NCBI GenBank assembly: GCA_937867415.1
Contig: CALMKO010000312.1
Location: 1 to 36,600 of the forward strand
DNA length: 36,600 nucleotides
Direction: 5' to 3'
Source of the DNA: an uncultured Verrucomicrobiota bacterium
Lineage (GTDB): Bacteria > Verrucomicrobiota > Verrucomicrobiia > Verrucomicrobiales > Akkermansiaceae
Part shown: piece after piece, positions 17,987-26,774 of the stretch
How the letters are laid out: every line of letters starts with the position of its first letter
Numbering within the stretch: position 1 is the first letter of the stretch
The notes under the pieces: generated by a model
Seen by the model: only the letters and a program-made list of their open reading frames with translations
Databases searched by the model: none
What the model was told of the DNA's origin: nothing
Translations under genes and position numbers: made by a program

Positions 17987-20806
17987 ATGCACGCCCGCTC
18001 TGTCATCCTGTGTTTTTTTGCCTCGCTTTTTCTGTTAGCTCCGAATGTATCCCTTGCCGCGCCGCAGGTGCTGGTGGATGCTGCGACTGGGCAAACCAAA
18101 GGATTTGATCCGCCGCCCGCGGTTTCCGAGGAGCAGGGAGCCAAGGTTTGGCGCGGCCCCAGCGAGTGGAAAATTCCGGCTCGCGATGGCATTTTTACCA
18201 TCAGCTTCGGTTTTCTCGGCTACGAGTCCACAAAGCAGGAGGACCTCATCGTGCTGCTGTCGGGAGCGCCCGCTCCGGTGGCGATCGTGCGGAATGTGAA
18301 TTCCTCAGCGCGCTTGAAATCGACCGGACGCCATCTGATTTCCGGGCCGGACGGGCGCTATCGCAAGAATCGCTGGCATGAGGTGAAGATGGTCTATCAC
18401 TCGGCAAAAGGGACGCTCGAAGTGATCTGCGACGGTAGCGTGAAAATGGAAGAAGCAGTGACCAAGATGGGCACGCGCTTCGCCGGGCTGAGCTTCTCGA
18501 AAGCGGCGGCTTTGAGCGGATTGCGCATCACCCGGGAACCGCTGCCTGAGCCCTCGCCGGAGGAAACTCGACTGCAAGCACGCCGTGCCGAGCTGGCAGC
18601 GAAGATCGAGGCCCTGCCTGCGGGGAGTCCGGAAGCGAGCCGTCAGCGCGCGGTGCTGAGATATCATCTTACTCAGCTCGACCAGGCCTTGTTGCAGGAT
18701 GCCATCGCGGTGGGCGAGGACATCGCCACGGACATCGCGGTGGGGCTGGAGCGTCCGATGGGCAGGATGGTTGCCGGCCAGGTCTGGCAGCGGCCAGTCG
18801 CCCAGCCCTCTAACAACCCCTGGCTGGCAGAGAAATTTCTCAACGACTGGTTGCGCGACTGGAGCGCCAAGAGCGACCATGACTGGAAAGTCTCCACCCC
18901 GGAAACGCAAGTTTATGAGGGCATTCACGGGGGGCGCGGCACCCGTGACCAGGGTCAGGCGGCCAACCAATGGATGCTGCTGTATTCCCACCCCGCCAGC
19001 CCCTTGCGCGATCGTGAGGAACTGCTGATCCGCGCCCTCCGCCGCATCGATGCCTACCTGCGCGACTATCATTTCCATCAGACCCTTGAGGAAAACAGCC
19101 ATCTTAATGACTTCTTCGCCTTCGGCCCGGCCTTGATGGGAGCGGTCATGATCCAGAAAACCTATCCGGATCTCCTGCTCCCCCAACAAACCGCCATCTG
19201 GCAGGCCGCCGCCGAGAAGGCTGCCAAGCGCTACCACCTCATGAAGGGCAACGGCAACTACTCGAATGCCGACCTCGCCCACGCGCGCATCTTCATCGCC
19301 TCCGCGCTTTTCACCGGCAACCGCGCGGATCTCGCCCACGGCCTCAAACTGGCGCTCTCGTGGAATGATAACATTTTCCCCGATGGCGCGAGCTCTTACA
19401 TCGCGAAACAAAACGAAAGCCCGGGCTACCACGGCCCCTGCATCGACATCCAGATCGACAACTGGGTGATGACGAATGATCCCGCCTTGCTCGAAACGAT
19501 TCGTCGCACGGAATGGTATCCGCTCAGTGTGAATGACGGTAACCGCATCGGGGAGTGGTTCACCGTGCCCTCCTGGAAACAATCTTGGTATGGCCCCAAG
19601 GGATTTTCCGGCCATGCCGCCGTCTGGTATCTTACGGCAAACCCCTGGTATGCGGCACTGGGCGAGCCGGATCGATTCGATCGCGTGACTGAACCGTCGA
19701 TAAAGCTCGCGATGCTATACCGGAAACACGCCGCCACGCCGCGCGCCTTGCCCGGGAGATTCGCGTTTTATGATCGCAATATCCTCGGCGCCCGCATGTC
19801 TAACGGGCGCTGGTCCACCGCTATGAACGGCCGCATCACCGATCAACTCGTCGGCAAGAACACCTACGTCGGGCTGACCCTCGCGGAGGCCGATGGAAAT
19901 CCCGACCCAGCGCTGAACGCCGCGCTCTATGGCATCATGCTTTACCCGGTAAGTCCCGGGCAGGGCACCAACACGCCCACCGAGGAATCGATCGGCGTGG
20001 CGATGGGAAATCAGGTTTCCGCCCTGGGCGCGCATTACCAACTCGCCCGGCGAATGCCGGGACCGAGCCGCCGCCCCCTGCCTTGGCGCGGCCGCCAATG
20101 CTGGCTCATGCTGCCCGACCGCATGATCGGCTTTCTCGAGGTCACCCCGGAAAAGCAAGCCGCCGCACACGGCGTCAGCTTGCACCTTGAGCTGGGTCGC
20201 GCGAAGGCCGGATCCCGCCGCAATGAGGGCATCCGGAAGCTGTCGGACCGCCTGCACGGCTACGGCGACCTGCGGGTGCGGATTCTCGAAACAAGTCTCG
20301 GCCCGGTGCTCACCCGCGATGCTCCCGATGGTCTCGCTGCGGATGGCGTGCGCGGTCCGCATGCCGAATACCACCTCGTCGATGCCGCCAGCGCCAAAGG
20401 CTGGAGTGCCAAGCCCACGATCCGCAGCAATAGCGAATACGCATTGGTTGAAATGTCTATGAGTGGCAGCCCGGACGCATCAAGCATCAGCCATATCAAA
20501 GAGGGGGCGCTCATTGGCATTTGCGCTAGCTTACCCGGATCTAACATGATCACTTTATATAACTCCGGAAAATCCGCACTACCGATTCCCACCGCACGTT
20601 TTCAACTCAAGGGGCGGACATCGTTGATTGGAAACCGCCCGGACTTCAGGATCACCAGCCCGGTTCCTGCGGAATTTTCCCTGCCTGCCGGAGAATCCGT
20701 GATCCTGGTGGCGGGCGGGGATGAGCACTTGCATCGGCCACCGGTCATCGGCGTGCAGCAGATGCTGGAATCCAAGGAACGCCCCGTTTCCAAAATCACC
20801 GAATGA
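17987..20806 (+). CDS. Large secreted protein, putative polysaccharide lyase-like enzyme
   Basis: A 939-residue exported protein. The ATG at 17987 gives a clear signal peptide (residues 1-24, ending SLA-AP); an upstream TTG at 17933 would bury it. Residues 50-185 look like a concanavalin/LamG-type beta-sandwich, 190-240 like a charged coiled linker, 270-560 like an alpha/alpha toroid and 600-939 like a beta-sheet-rich domain, the layout of several polysaccharide lyase families. Aromatic and polar motifs such as NYSNADLAHA (424-433) and NESPGYHG (476-483) are candidate active-site segments. I could not assign a CAZy family, and lyase activity is inference from layout. The gene meets the heme/SUMF gene tail to tail with an 11-bp overlap of coding ends. 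A long hairpin separates it from the PEP-CTERM gene upstream. Confidence 0.85.
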   Translation: MHARSVILCFFASLFLLAPNVSLAAPQVLVDAATGQTKGFDPPPAVSEEQGAKVWRGPSEWKIPARDGIFTISFGFLGYESTKQEDLIVLLSGAPAPVAIVRNVNSSARLKSTGRHLISGPDGRYRKNRWHEVKMVYHSAKGTLEVICDGSVKMEEAVTKMGTRFAGLSFSKAAALSGLRITREPLPEPSPEETRLQARRAELAAKIEALPAGSPEASRQRAVLRYHLTQLDQALLQDAIAVGEDIATDIAVGLERPMGRMVAGQVWQRPVAQPSNNPWLAEKFLNDWLRDWSAKSDHDWKVSTPETQVYEGIHGGRGTRDQGQAANQWMLLYSHPASPLRDREELLIRALRRIDAYLRDYHFHQTLEENSHLNDFFAFGPALMGAVMIQKTYPDLLLPQQTAIWQAAAEKAAKRYHLMKGNGNYSNADLAHARIFIASALFTGNRADLAHGLKLALSWNDNIFPDGASSYIAKQNESPGYHGPCIDIQIDNWVMTNDPALLETIRRTEWYPLSVNDGNRIGEWFTVPSWKQSWYGPKGFSGHAAVWYLTANPWYAALGEPDRFDRVTEPSIKLAMLYRKHAATPRALPGRFAFYDRNILGARMSNGRWSTAMNGRITDQLVGKNTYVGLTLAEADGNPDPALNAALYGIMLYPVSPGQGTNTPTEESIGVAMGNQVSALGAHYQLARRMPGPSRRPLPWRGRQCWLMLPDRMIGFLEVTPEKQAAAHGVSLHLELGRAKAGSRRNEGIRKLSDRLHGYGDLRVRILETSLGPVLTRDAPDGLAADGVRGPHAEYHLVDAASAKGWSAKPTIRSNSEYALVEMSMSGSPDASSISHIKEGALIGICASLPGSNMITLYNSGKSALPIPTARFQLKGRTSLIGNRPDFRITSPVPAEFSLPAGESVILVAGGDEHLHRPPVIGVQQMLESKERPVSKITE

Positions 20807-20816
20807 CATCGGTGAT
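20795..20816. terminator. Perfect hairpin spanning overlapping convergent stop codons
   Basis: ATCACCGA (20795-20802) and TCGGTGAT (20809-20816) are a perfect 8-bp inverted repeat with a six-base loop. The plus-strand stop TGA (20804-20806) is in the loop; the minus-strand stop (20796-20798) is in the stem. On the minus strand a short T-run follows, as in an intrinsic terminator. It probably ends both transcripts. Confidence 0.65.
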
Positions 20817-23800
20817 GACGATGCGGAAACCGACGTCGAAGACCCGTTGGTGCGCTTGGTAGTGGACGCGGGCGTTCACGGTGGCGAGGTGGGGACGGAC
20901 ACGCCACGAGCCGCCACGCGCGACGCGCAGGCCGTCTGAGGTGCTGTCGGCGGTCCATTCCCAGGCGTTGCCGATCATGTCGTGCAGGCCCCAGGCATTG
21001 GGCTGGTATTTGCCGACGGCGGTGGTGACGAATCCACCGTCGTCGAAGCGGTTGTCGCGCGGGATCCAATCGTCGTATCGGTTCGGGTTCTCGATGGGTT
21101 TCGCGGCATGGTAGTTTTCTTGTGCGGTGCAAGCGGCGAACTCACGGAGGCGTTGATCGCCGAGGTTGGCGTGCGGCGAGTAGTCGGCATCGGCCTGGCC
21201 GAAGGGAAAGGCAGTGGTGGTGCCGGCGCGGCAGGCCCATTCCCACTGGATGCCAGCAGGCAGGGCGGCGGAGGTCTTGTGGGTTTCGCCCAGCCAACGG
21301 GCGAAGGCGCTGGCATCATTCCAGGAAATGCGCACGGCCGGTTGTGTATCGCCATTCATATCATATCCGCGGCGTCCGAATTGATAGCCGTGGCGTGACT
21401 CGTCGCGGCTGTCGTGCGCGGTCTTGAAGCGGCGGAACTGGGCGTTGGTGACCTCCGTTTTGGCAATCCAGAACGACGGGACATCCGTACCATTGATACG
21501 TCCGGCAGGCACTTGGATGAAATCCATGGCGACGCCCCCGCCGAGGTCGATGGAGCGCGACTGGGTGCGGGCGTCCTTGATTTCGATCACCACGGGTTTT
21601 TCCTGCGCCGCCGCTAGCGGTCGGGCGCTCACGGGTGTGGTATCGTAGGTGGGAAGCGGCGGGATTTTTTCATAATCCGACATCGGAACGGCAGGCGCGT
21701 AGCGTTCGCGCAATTCCCGCGCGCGGCTGAGTTGGGAGGTGACCTTTGCCTCGCCCACAACCTCGCTCCAGGTGCCGTGGAAAGGGGCGTTGATGTCGGC
21801 CCAGGTGACGATGCGCTCGAACGATTCGCGGTCGAGTTTCACCCCGTGGTGGCCCTCGCGCAGCATGCGCCCGAGGTCGGTGGTGCTGAAGTGGTAATCC
21901 ATCGGGCTGAGCACGCGCATGTCGCTCTCGATGCCGGGCCGCCGGATATAGCGGTGGAGCTCGGCATAGGAGGCCGTGAATTGGCCGCCGTAATCTCCGG
22001 CGTTGCCGGAAATTCGCGAGGCCCAGTCGGTGATCCGGCGGTCGCCCTTGAGGTAAGGTTCGGCGTGGCCTTCTTCGCCGGAGTGGCATGGGGTGCAATG
22101 GCGGTCGAGCACGGGCTGCACTTCGCGGGCGAAGTTGAAGCCCCTCACCGGTGCGAGCCAGGTCGCCTCGATGTCGGCGGGCGGCAGCAGCGCCGCACGC
22201 GCTGCGGCGGAGGGCGGAGCCTCGTTCATGCCCGCATGGCAGCCGACGCAGGAAACGCGCTCGCCCGGCATGCCGGTGAACCAACTCCGCATGGTCTGCA
22301 GCGCCTGGCCCTCGGAATCGAGCGGCTGCACCATCACCGGCGTGTTGGCGGGGATGATAAAATGGGCCGAGCCGTCTTCTTCCACGGGCACGGTGCCCAA
22401 CACGCGCCGGATGTCCCAAGGGCCGTCCATGCCCAAGGCTCCGATCATGCCGCCCATGCCGCGCGGGCTGAAGTAATACTCGACGACGCGCAGTTTTTTC
22501 ACCGTGCCGCGCGGAATGCCTGCGAGGCCGGGACCCTGATAGATATCCGTTAGCAACACGGAAGCATCCGGCTTGGCGGCATCGATGCGGGCGGGGATGA
22601 CGGGGGCCTGCAGACGGGCGGTGAGGGCGATGGGCTCGAACAACGAGTTTCCGGCGGACTCATGGATGAGCGTAATATTGTCGAACACATCCACCAGATA
22701 GATGCCCCAGAGGGAATCCGGGCCGGGCTTGCAGGAAACGAGGACGTGTTTTTCATCGAGCGGCCATGGCATGAGAAACTGCGGCCAGACGTCCTTGACG
22801 AGCTGATCCTTGACGATGGCTTCCACCTTGCGCCCGCGATGCGGAAACTCATGCACCACGCCATCAGCTTCGTAGCGGCTGATGGCGGGGTCGAGCATCA
22901 GCAAGCGTCCTGCGCGCGCCACGCCATGGTGACCGCCAGCGATGCCGATGATCTTCGAGGCATGGCCGGGCACGGGGCGGGCATAGAAAAAGGAATTGGG
23001 GAAATACGAATTGCTTCCATATAACTCGGATTGATTGGTGCCGTCCGGATTCATCTGGAACAGGATGCGTGAGTTCGAGTGCGGCAGGTCGGTGTATTCC
23101 CAACGTTGATACATGACACGCCCGTCGGGGAGGATGGTCGGGTTCCAGTTGTGTTCCTGATCAAAGGTAAGGCGGCGGATGGTACCAGTGGCGGATTGGA
23201 AGTGATGGAGATTGCCGATCTGGGAATTTCCACCGACGCAAGGGACGCCGATGTAGGTGGCGGTGGAGTTGAAAATGATGTTGCCGTCGGGCAGGTAACA
23301 GGCGTCGTAGTTGTCCACGTCCGGCTCATCGATGAGCGGGAGCGCCACGGGCACGGTGCCGTCCAGGGCCATTTCAAAAATTTGCCAGCGGTTGCTCTTG
23401 CCGACCATCGAGAAAAGCAGGCGTCCGGCATCCGGGTGGAGCTCGATGTCGGTGATGAGTTTGCGGGATTCCGGCTGATAGATGCTATCGAGCACGGGCT
23501 GGCTGCGGAGCTTGCTGAGGACAGCGATGCGGTTACTCAACTCCCCGCGGGTGAGCTTGGAGTTGCCATCCCAGTTTTGCGGCAGGGCAGGCACGCCCGC
23601 TTCGCGCTCGATCAGGAGAATGCGGTCGAAATCGAGCAAGGGATGAGCCAGCAGCGCCTCGCGACGTAAGGCAGCTAGGGCATCAGCCGAGGGCGCGGGG
23701 CCAAGGGCATCGAGGCGCTTGAGATACTCCGCGCCCTGCGGGTAGCGATCCCCGAATGATTTTTTGAGATCGGAAATCGCCACGCGCAGGGTGGACGCGC

Positions 23801-23876
23801 TGCCGGAACCGGCAGGTGCCGCCGCGAGGGGTGCTGCTAGAAATGCGAGGACCGTGAGCCAGGTGGGAAGTTTCAT
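20796..23876 (-). CDS. Secreted heme-binding PD40/HZS-alpha-like protein fused to a SUMF/FGE-type domain
   Basis: A 1026-residue exported protein with a signal peptide (residues 1-20). Residues about 130-430 contain PD40/TolB-type propeller motifs such as DIELHPDAGRLLFSM and WNPTILPDGRVMYQRW. The middle region resembles the hydrazine synthase alpha-subunit middle domain found in many Planctomycetes and Verrucomicrobia proteins. Two c-type heme motifs follow, CVGCH (543-547) and CTPCH (594-598). Residues 775-1022 form a formylglycine-generating-enzyme/SUMF1 fold (WEWACRAGT, GNAWEW, RGGSW, GFR). The paired catalytic cysteines of true FGE are absent after RGGSW, so sulfatase activation is unlikely; ligand binding or structural use is inferred. 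Its ATG overlaps the stop of the aldo/keto reductase gene by 4 bp, making it the last gene of a four-gene operon. The anammox reaction is not implied. Confidence 0.88.
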   Translation of the reverse strand: MKLPTWLTVLAFLAAPLAAAPAGSGSASTLRVAISDLKKSFGDRYPQGAEYLKRLDALGPAPSADALAALRREALLAHPLLDFDRILLIEREAGVPALPQNWDGNSKLTRGELSNRIAVLSKLRSQPVLDSIYQPESRKLITDIELHPDAGRLLFSMVGKSNRWQIFEMALDGTVPVALPLIDEPDVDNYDACYLPDGNIIFNSTATYIGVPCVGGNSQIGNLHHFQSATGTIRRLTFDQEHNWNPTILPDGRVMYQRWEYTDLPHSNSRILFQMNPDGTNQSELYGSNSYFPNSFFYARPVPGHASKIIGIAGGHHGVARAGRLLMLDPAISRYEADGVVHEFPHRGRKVEAIVKDQLVKDVWPQFLMPWPLDEKHVLVSCKPGPDSLWGIYLVDVFDNITLIHESAGNSLFEPIALTARLQAPVIPARIDAAKPDASVLLTDIYQGPGLAGIPRGTVKKLRVVEYYFSPRGMGGMIGALGMDGPWDIRRVLGTVPVEEDGSAHFIIPANTPVMVQPLDSEGQALQTMRSWFTGMPGERVSCVGCHAGMNEAPPSAAARAALLPPADIEATWLAPVRGFNFAREVQPVLDRHCTPCHSGEEGHAEPYLKGDRRITDWASRISGNAGDYGGQFTASYAELHRYIRRPGIESDMRVLSPMDYHFSTTDLGRMLREGHHGVKLDRESFERIVTWADINAPFHGTWSEVVGEAKVTSQLSRARELRERYAPAVPMSDYEKIPPLPTYDTTPVSARPLAAAQEKPVVIEIKDARTQSRSIDLGGGVAMDFIQVPAGRINGTDVPSFWIAKTEVTNAQFRRFKTAHDSRDESRHGYQFGRRGYDMNGDTQPAVRISWNDASAFARWLGETHKTSAALPAGIQWEWACRAGTTTAFPFGQADADYSPHANLGDQRLREFAACTAQENYHAAKPIENPNRYDDWIPRDNRFDDGGFVTTAVGKYQPNAWGLHDMIGNAWEWTADSTSDGLRVARGGSWRVRPHLATVNARVHYQAHQRVFDVGFRIVITDVIR

Positions 23877-24886
23877 GTCGGCTGGGTTGCGGGTTCGCCC
23901 ATGGCCGCGAGATCGCGCGACATGCGCGCAATCTCAGCCGCGGGGATTTCCAGATCGGCGGCGGCGGCGGTCTCGCGGATGTGGTGGAGCTTGCGCGCCC
24001 CGGCGAGCACGTGGGTGACGCCGGGCTGCGCCAGTGTCCATGCGAGGACGAGTTGCGCAAGCGAGCAGCCGTGGGTCTCACACAGCGGATGCCAACCTGC
24101 TAGAACATCCAGCACGCGGCGGCGGTTCACCGGCAGCAGCCATGGGAACCAATCGGCGCTGGTGCGGAACTCGCCCTCCTTGAACTGGTGGTCCATGCCG
24201 ATTTTTCCGGTGAGAAGCCCTTGCTCGAGCGACATGTAGGTGAGCGTGGCGATGTTGCGGGCGCGGCACATCGGCAGCATGGCGGCTTCCGGACCGCGCG
24301 AGAGCATCGAGTAGCGGAACTGATGGCTGGCGATCTCCCCGCACGATAGATAGGTTTCCAGCTCTGCGGGCGACAGGTTGCACACACCGATGGCGCGGAT
24401 TTTTCCTTGGTCCCGCAGCTTCAGCAGGGCGGCCATGGTGTCTTCGATCGGCGTCTTGTCCGGCTCCACGGCGGGCCAGTGAATCTGATAGAGATCAATG
24501 CGGTCGGTGGCGAGATCGCTGAGCGAGCGCTCGATCTCGATGGCGATGGTATCCGGGCGCAGCGAGCGGTAGATGCTCTTGCCGTTGAACTCGGTGAAAT
24601 AGGAGCCGCGCGTGTCGTCCCACCACAGGCCGCACTTGGTGGCAAGCAGGACGGTGTCGCGCCGCCCCGCGATGGCTTTGGCGATGAGCCGCTCGCTATG
24701 ACCCCAACCGTAGGCGGGCGCGGTATCCAGTAGGTTGATGCCGGCATCAAGCGCGGCCTGGATGGTGGCGATGGACTCGGAGTCATCGGAGGCGTCGCCC
24801 CAGACGGCACCGCCGCCGATGGCCCATGCGCCGAAGCCGATGACTGAGGATGAGAGGCTGGAGTTTCCTAAGGGGAGGTATTTCAT
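23873..24886 (-). CDS. Aldo/keto reductase
   Basis: A 337-residue NAD(P)H-dependent oxidoreductase of the aldo/keto reductase superfamily (TIM barrel), of typical length. The catalytic tetrad is visible: Asp54 and Tyr59 in LLDTAPAYG, Lys84 in ATKCG, His136 in QIHWP. The C-terminal GARKLHHIRE segment fits the cofactor-binding GA(R/S)xxxQ(L/I)xE motif, with His in place of Gln. No signal peptide is present, so it is cytoplasmic. It sits between the di-heme protein gene (21 bp upstream) and the heme/SUMF gene (ATGA overlap downstream), so translation is probably coupled. A role in reducing or oxidising a sugar-derived carbonyl is suggested by the neighbours. An Ala/Glu-rich tail follows the domain. 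Confidence 0.93.
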   Translation of the reverse strand: MKYLPLGNSSLSSSVIGFGAWAIGGGAVWGDASDDSESIATIQAALDAGINLLDTAPAYGWGHSERLIAKAIAGRRDTVLLATKCGLWWDDTRGSYFTEFNGKSIYRSLRPDTIAIEIERSLSDLATDRIDLYQIHWPAVEPDKTPIEDTMAALLKLRDQGKIRAIGVCNLSPAELETYLSCGEIASHQFRYSMLSRGPEAAMLPMCRARNIATLTYMSLEQGLLTGKIGMDHQFKEGEFRTSADWFPWLLPVNRRRVLDVLAGWHPLCETHGCSLAQLVLAWTLAQPGVTHVLAGARKLHHIRETAAAADLEIPAAEIARMSRDLAAMGEPATQPT

Positions 24887-24907
24887 GATGATATAGTCGA
24901 TGTGATG

Positions 24908-26725
24908 TTAGAGTGAAAGCAGGTATTCGATGAGGTCTTCGATTTCAACAGGTTTGAGAGCACTGAGATCGCCGTGGTCGTCGTCGGGGTTGTGATGGAT
25001 CAGCACGTCGCGCAGCGTGGCGGCGCGGCCGTCGTGGAGATACGGCGGGGTGCGCCAGAGCTCGACCAAGGTGGGCACGTCGTATTGTGTTTTGCCACGG
25101 TCCAGCGGTGTGGCGGTGCCCACGTCCTTGAGCCCGAGGTTGGTATAGAGCGGCGCAGGGTGGCACTGGGCGCAGCCGACCGACTTGCGGTGGAAGATTT
25201 TTTCACCCCGCTCGGCTGCCGCCGAAAACGAGCCGTCCGGCAGACGATACGGGCTGACCACCGGCTGCAGCGAGCTTAGATAGGCGCTGACCGCCTCGGC
25301 TTCGCCGGGCTCCGGCTGGGTGAATTGGATGTGGACGAAGCCCGCGCGCACGGCGGTTTCCATGCTGTCGCGCACGCCGAGAGACATCACGGGCGGAGTG
25401 GCATGGCTGAGCAGCATCGATCGCGCGTTCTTCGGGTTGCCGACGCCGTCGTTGAGCAGGTCCCAGTTCAGGCCGTCGGCGCGGGCGTCGGCGTGGCAGG
25501 TGGCGCAGCTCAACCAACGTTGGTAACAACGGCCGGCATCGTGGAAGGAAATTTCCCCACGCCGCACGGGATCGGGTGCGGACTGCGGACCGAGAGGAAG
25601 GAAGACGGGATTCGCGGCGTCGCCATCTAACAAAACCACTCCTCCGGAGAAATATCCGGCTGCGGCGATCCTACGCCCATCGGCGGAAACAGCAATACCG
25701 CGCGGGCCTTGGACGGGAAGGTCCACACGACGCAGGATTCCCCCGCGATGCAAGGCCGAGAGATCGTTGGTAAAGGCATCCGGGTCCGAACCAAGCATGG
25801 CGGTGAGTTTCCTGCGGTCGAGGACGGCAAGTTGATGAACTCCGGAAAGGGTGATGAACAAGTGATCACCCTGCGGATCAATGGCGATCCCCCACGGATC
25901 GGCCGCGCCGTCCATGATCTGGTCGAGCAACACGGTGGCGCTGCGCGTGGCGGATGTTAGATCGATGATGGAAAGGGCGTTGGTATTCACCCAGCCACGG
26001 TCGAGCTGGGTGGTCGGTAGGTGGAAGCGCCCCAGCGTGTGGACGACGTAAGCGGTGCGCCCCGTGGCATCGATGGCGATGCCGCGTGCGTTGGTCGATC
26101 CGGTGGGCAGCCGCACGGATGCGCTGACGGCCATTTTTGTTAGATCGACGAGGGTGACTTCGGTGGCATGATCCGGCGCGGTGGCAGCAGTGGCGGGGAT
26201 GAGGTTGCTGACGGCGGCAAGTAGCCCATCCGCGCTGACCGAGACACGCATCGGCTGCCGCCCGACAGGGATGTGCGCGAGGGTCTTGCCGGTGGCGGAA
26301 TCGAGGATGGCGAGTCGGTCGAGGCCGCGATCACAAACGAGCAGGAGCCCGGCTTTTCTAACAAATTGCAGTCCGCTCGGATAGCGGCCGGTGGGAAATT
26401 GACGCGTGATTCTTCCGCTGGCGGCATCGATCTCAGCGACGCTGCCGGCACCGGTTTGCGAGGCGAAGATGCGTTTTCCGTCACCAGACCAAGCCAGGCC
26501 TTCGGGTTTACCGGCGAGCGGGATCCTGGCGGTGATTTCCCGCGTTTCCGGATCCATGAGAGTAAGGCCCGGGGTGGTCGCGTCGCCCACGGCGAGCACA
26601 GAGTCATTCGGCGAAAAAGCGACTACCAACGGGGAGTGGATGACCGCTGAAAATGCGGGCGGACCAGCCATCACGCACCATGCTGCGAACATGAATGAAC
26701 GGAGCAACAGTGTCTCGATGGGCAT
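24908..26725 (-). CDS. Secreted YVTN beta-propeller / di-heme cytochrome c peroxidase-like protein
   Basis: A 605-residue exported protein. The ATG at 26725 is chosen over a GTG one codon upstream because a GAGGTG ribosome binding site (26731-26736) lies five bases from it, one of the few clear ones here. After a signal peptide, residues 30-370 form a seven-bladed-type propeller of YVTN/lactonase repeats (for example VVAFSPNDSVLAVGD and SVSADGLLAAVSN). Residues 390-605 form a MauG/cytochrome c peroxidase-like domain with two heme motifs, CATCH (407-411) and CAQCH (518-522), and a conserved YLHDGRAATLRDVLIHH segment. It would act in the periplasm as an electron-transfer or peroxidase-like partner. 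It is the second gene of the operon, 49 bp after the RidA-like gene. Confidence 0.9.
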   Translation of the reverse strand: MPIETLLLRSFMFAAWCVMAGPPAFSAVIHSPLVVAFSPNDSVLAVGDATTPGLTLMDPETREITARIPLAGKPEGLAWSGDGKRIFASQTGAGSVAEIDAASGRITRQFPTGRYPSGLQFVRKAGLLLVCDRGLDRLAILDSATGKTLAHIPVGRQPMRVSVSADGLLAAVSNLIPATAATAPDHATEVTLVDLTKMAVSASVRLPTGSTNARGIAIDATGRTAYVVHTLGRFHLPTTQLDRGWVNTNALSIIDLTSATRSATVLLDQIMDGAADPWGIAIDPQGDHLFITLSGVHQLAVLDRRKLTAMLGSDPDAFTNDLSALHRGGILRRVDLPVQGPRGIAVSADGRRIAAAGYFSGGVVLLDGDAANPVFLPLGPQSAPDPVRRGEISFHDAGRCYQRWLSCATCHADARADGLNWDLLNDGVGNPKNARSMLLSHATPPVMSLGVRDSMETAVRAGFVHIQFTQPEPGEAEAVSAYLSSLQPVVSPYRLPDGSFSAAAERGEKIFHRKSVGCAQCHPAPLYTNLGLKDVGTATPLDRGKTQYDVPTLVELWRTPPYLHDGRAATLRDVLIHHNPDDDHGDLSALKPVEIEDLIEYLLSL

Positions 26726-26730
26726 CACAA

Positions 26731-26736
26731 CACCTC
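26731..26736 (-). promoter_or_regulatory. Ribosome binding site deciding the di-heme gene start
   Basis: GAGGTG on the minus strand lies five bases before the ATG at 26725 and only two before the alternative GTG. It is notable because most genes in the window lack any such sequence. Confidence 0.6.
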
Positions 26737-26774
26737 AGGATACCGCAAGAAATGCGGAGTCCTTTCAGCGCGTT

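Noticed and set aside
20796-23876. Annotation as hydrazine synthase or as a sulfatase-activating enzyme
   Set aside because: The HZS-alpha-like domain is widespread in non-anammox bacteria, no other hydrazine synthase subunit is nearby, and the SUMF domain lacks the catalytic cysteines.
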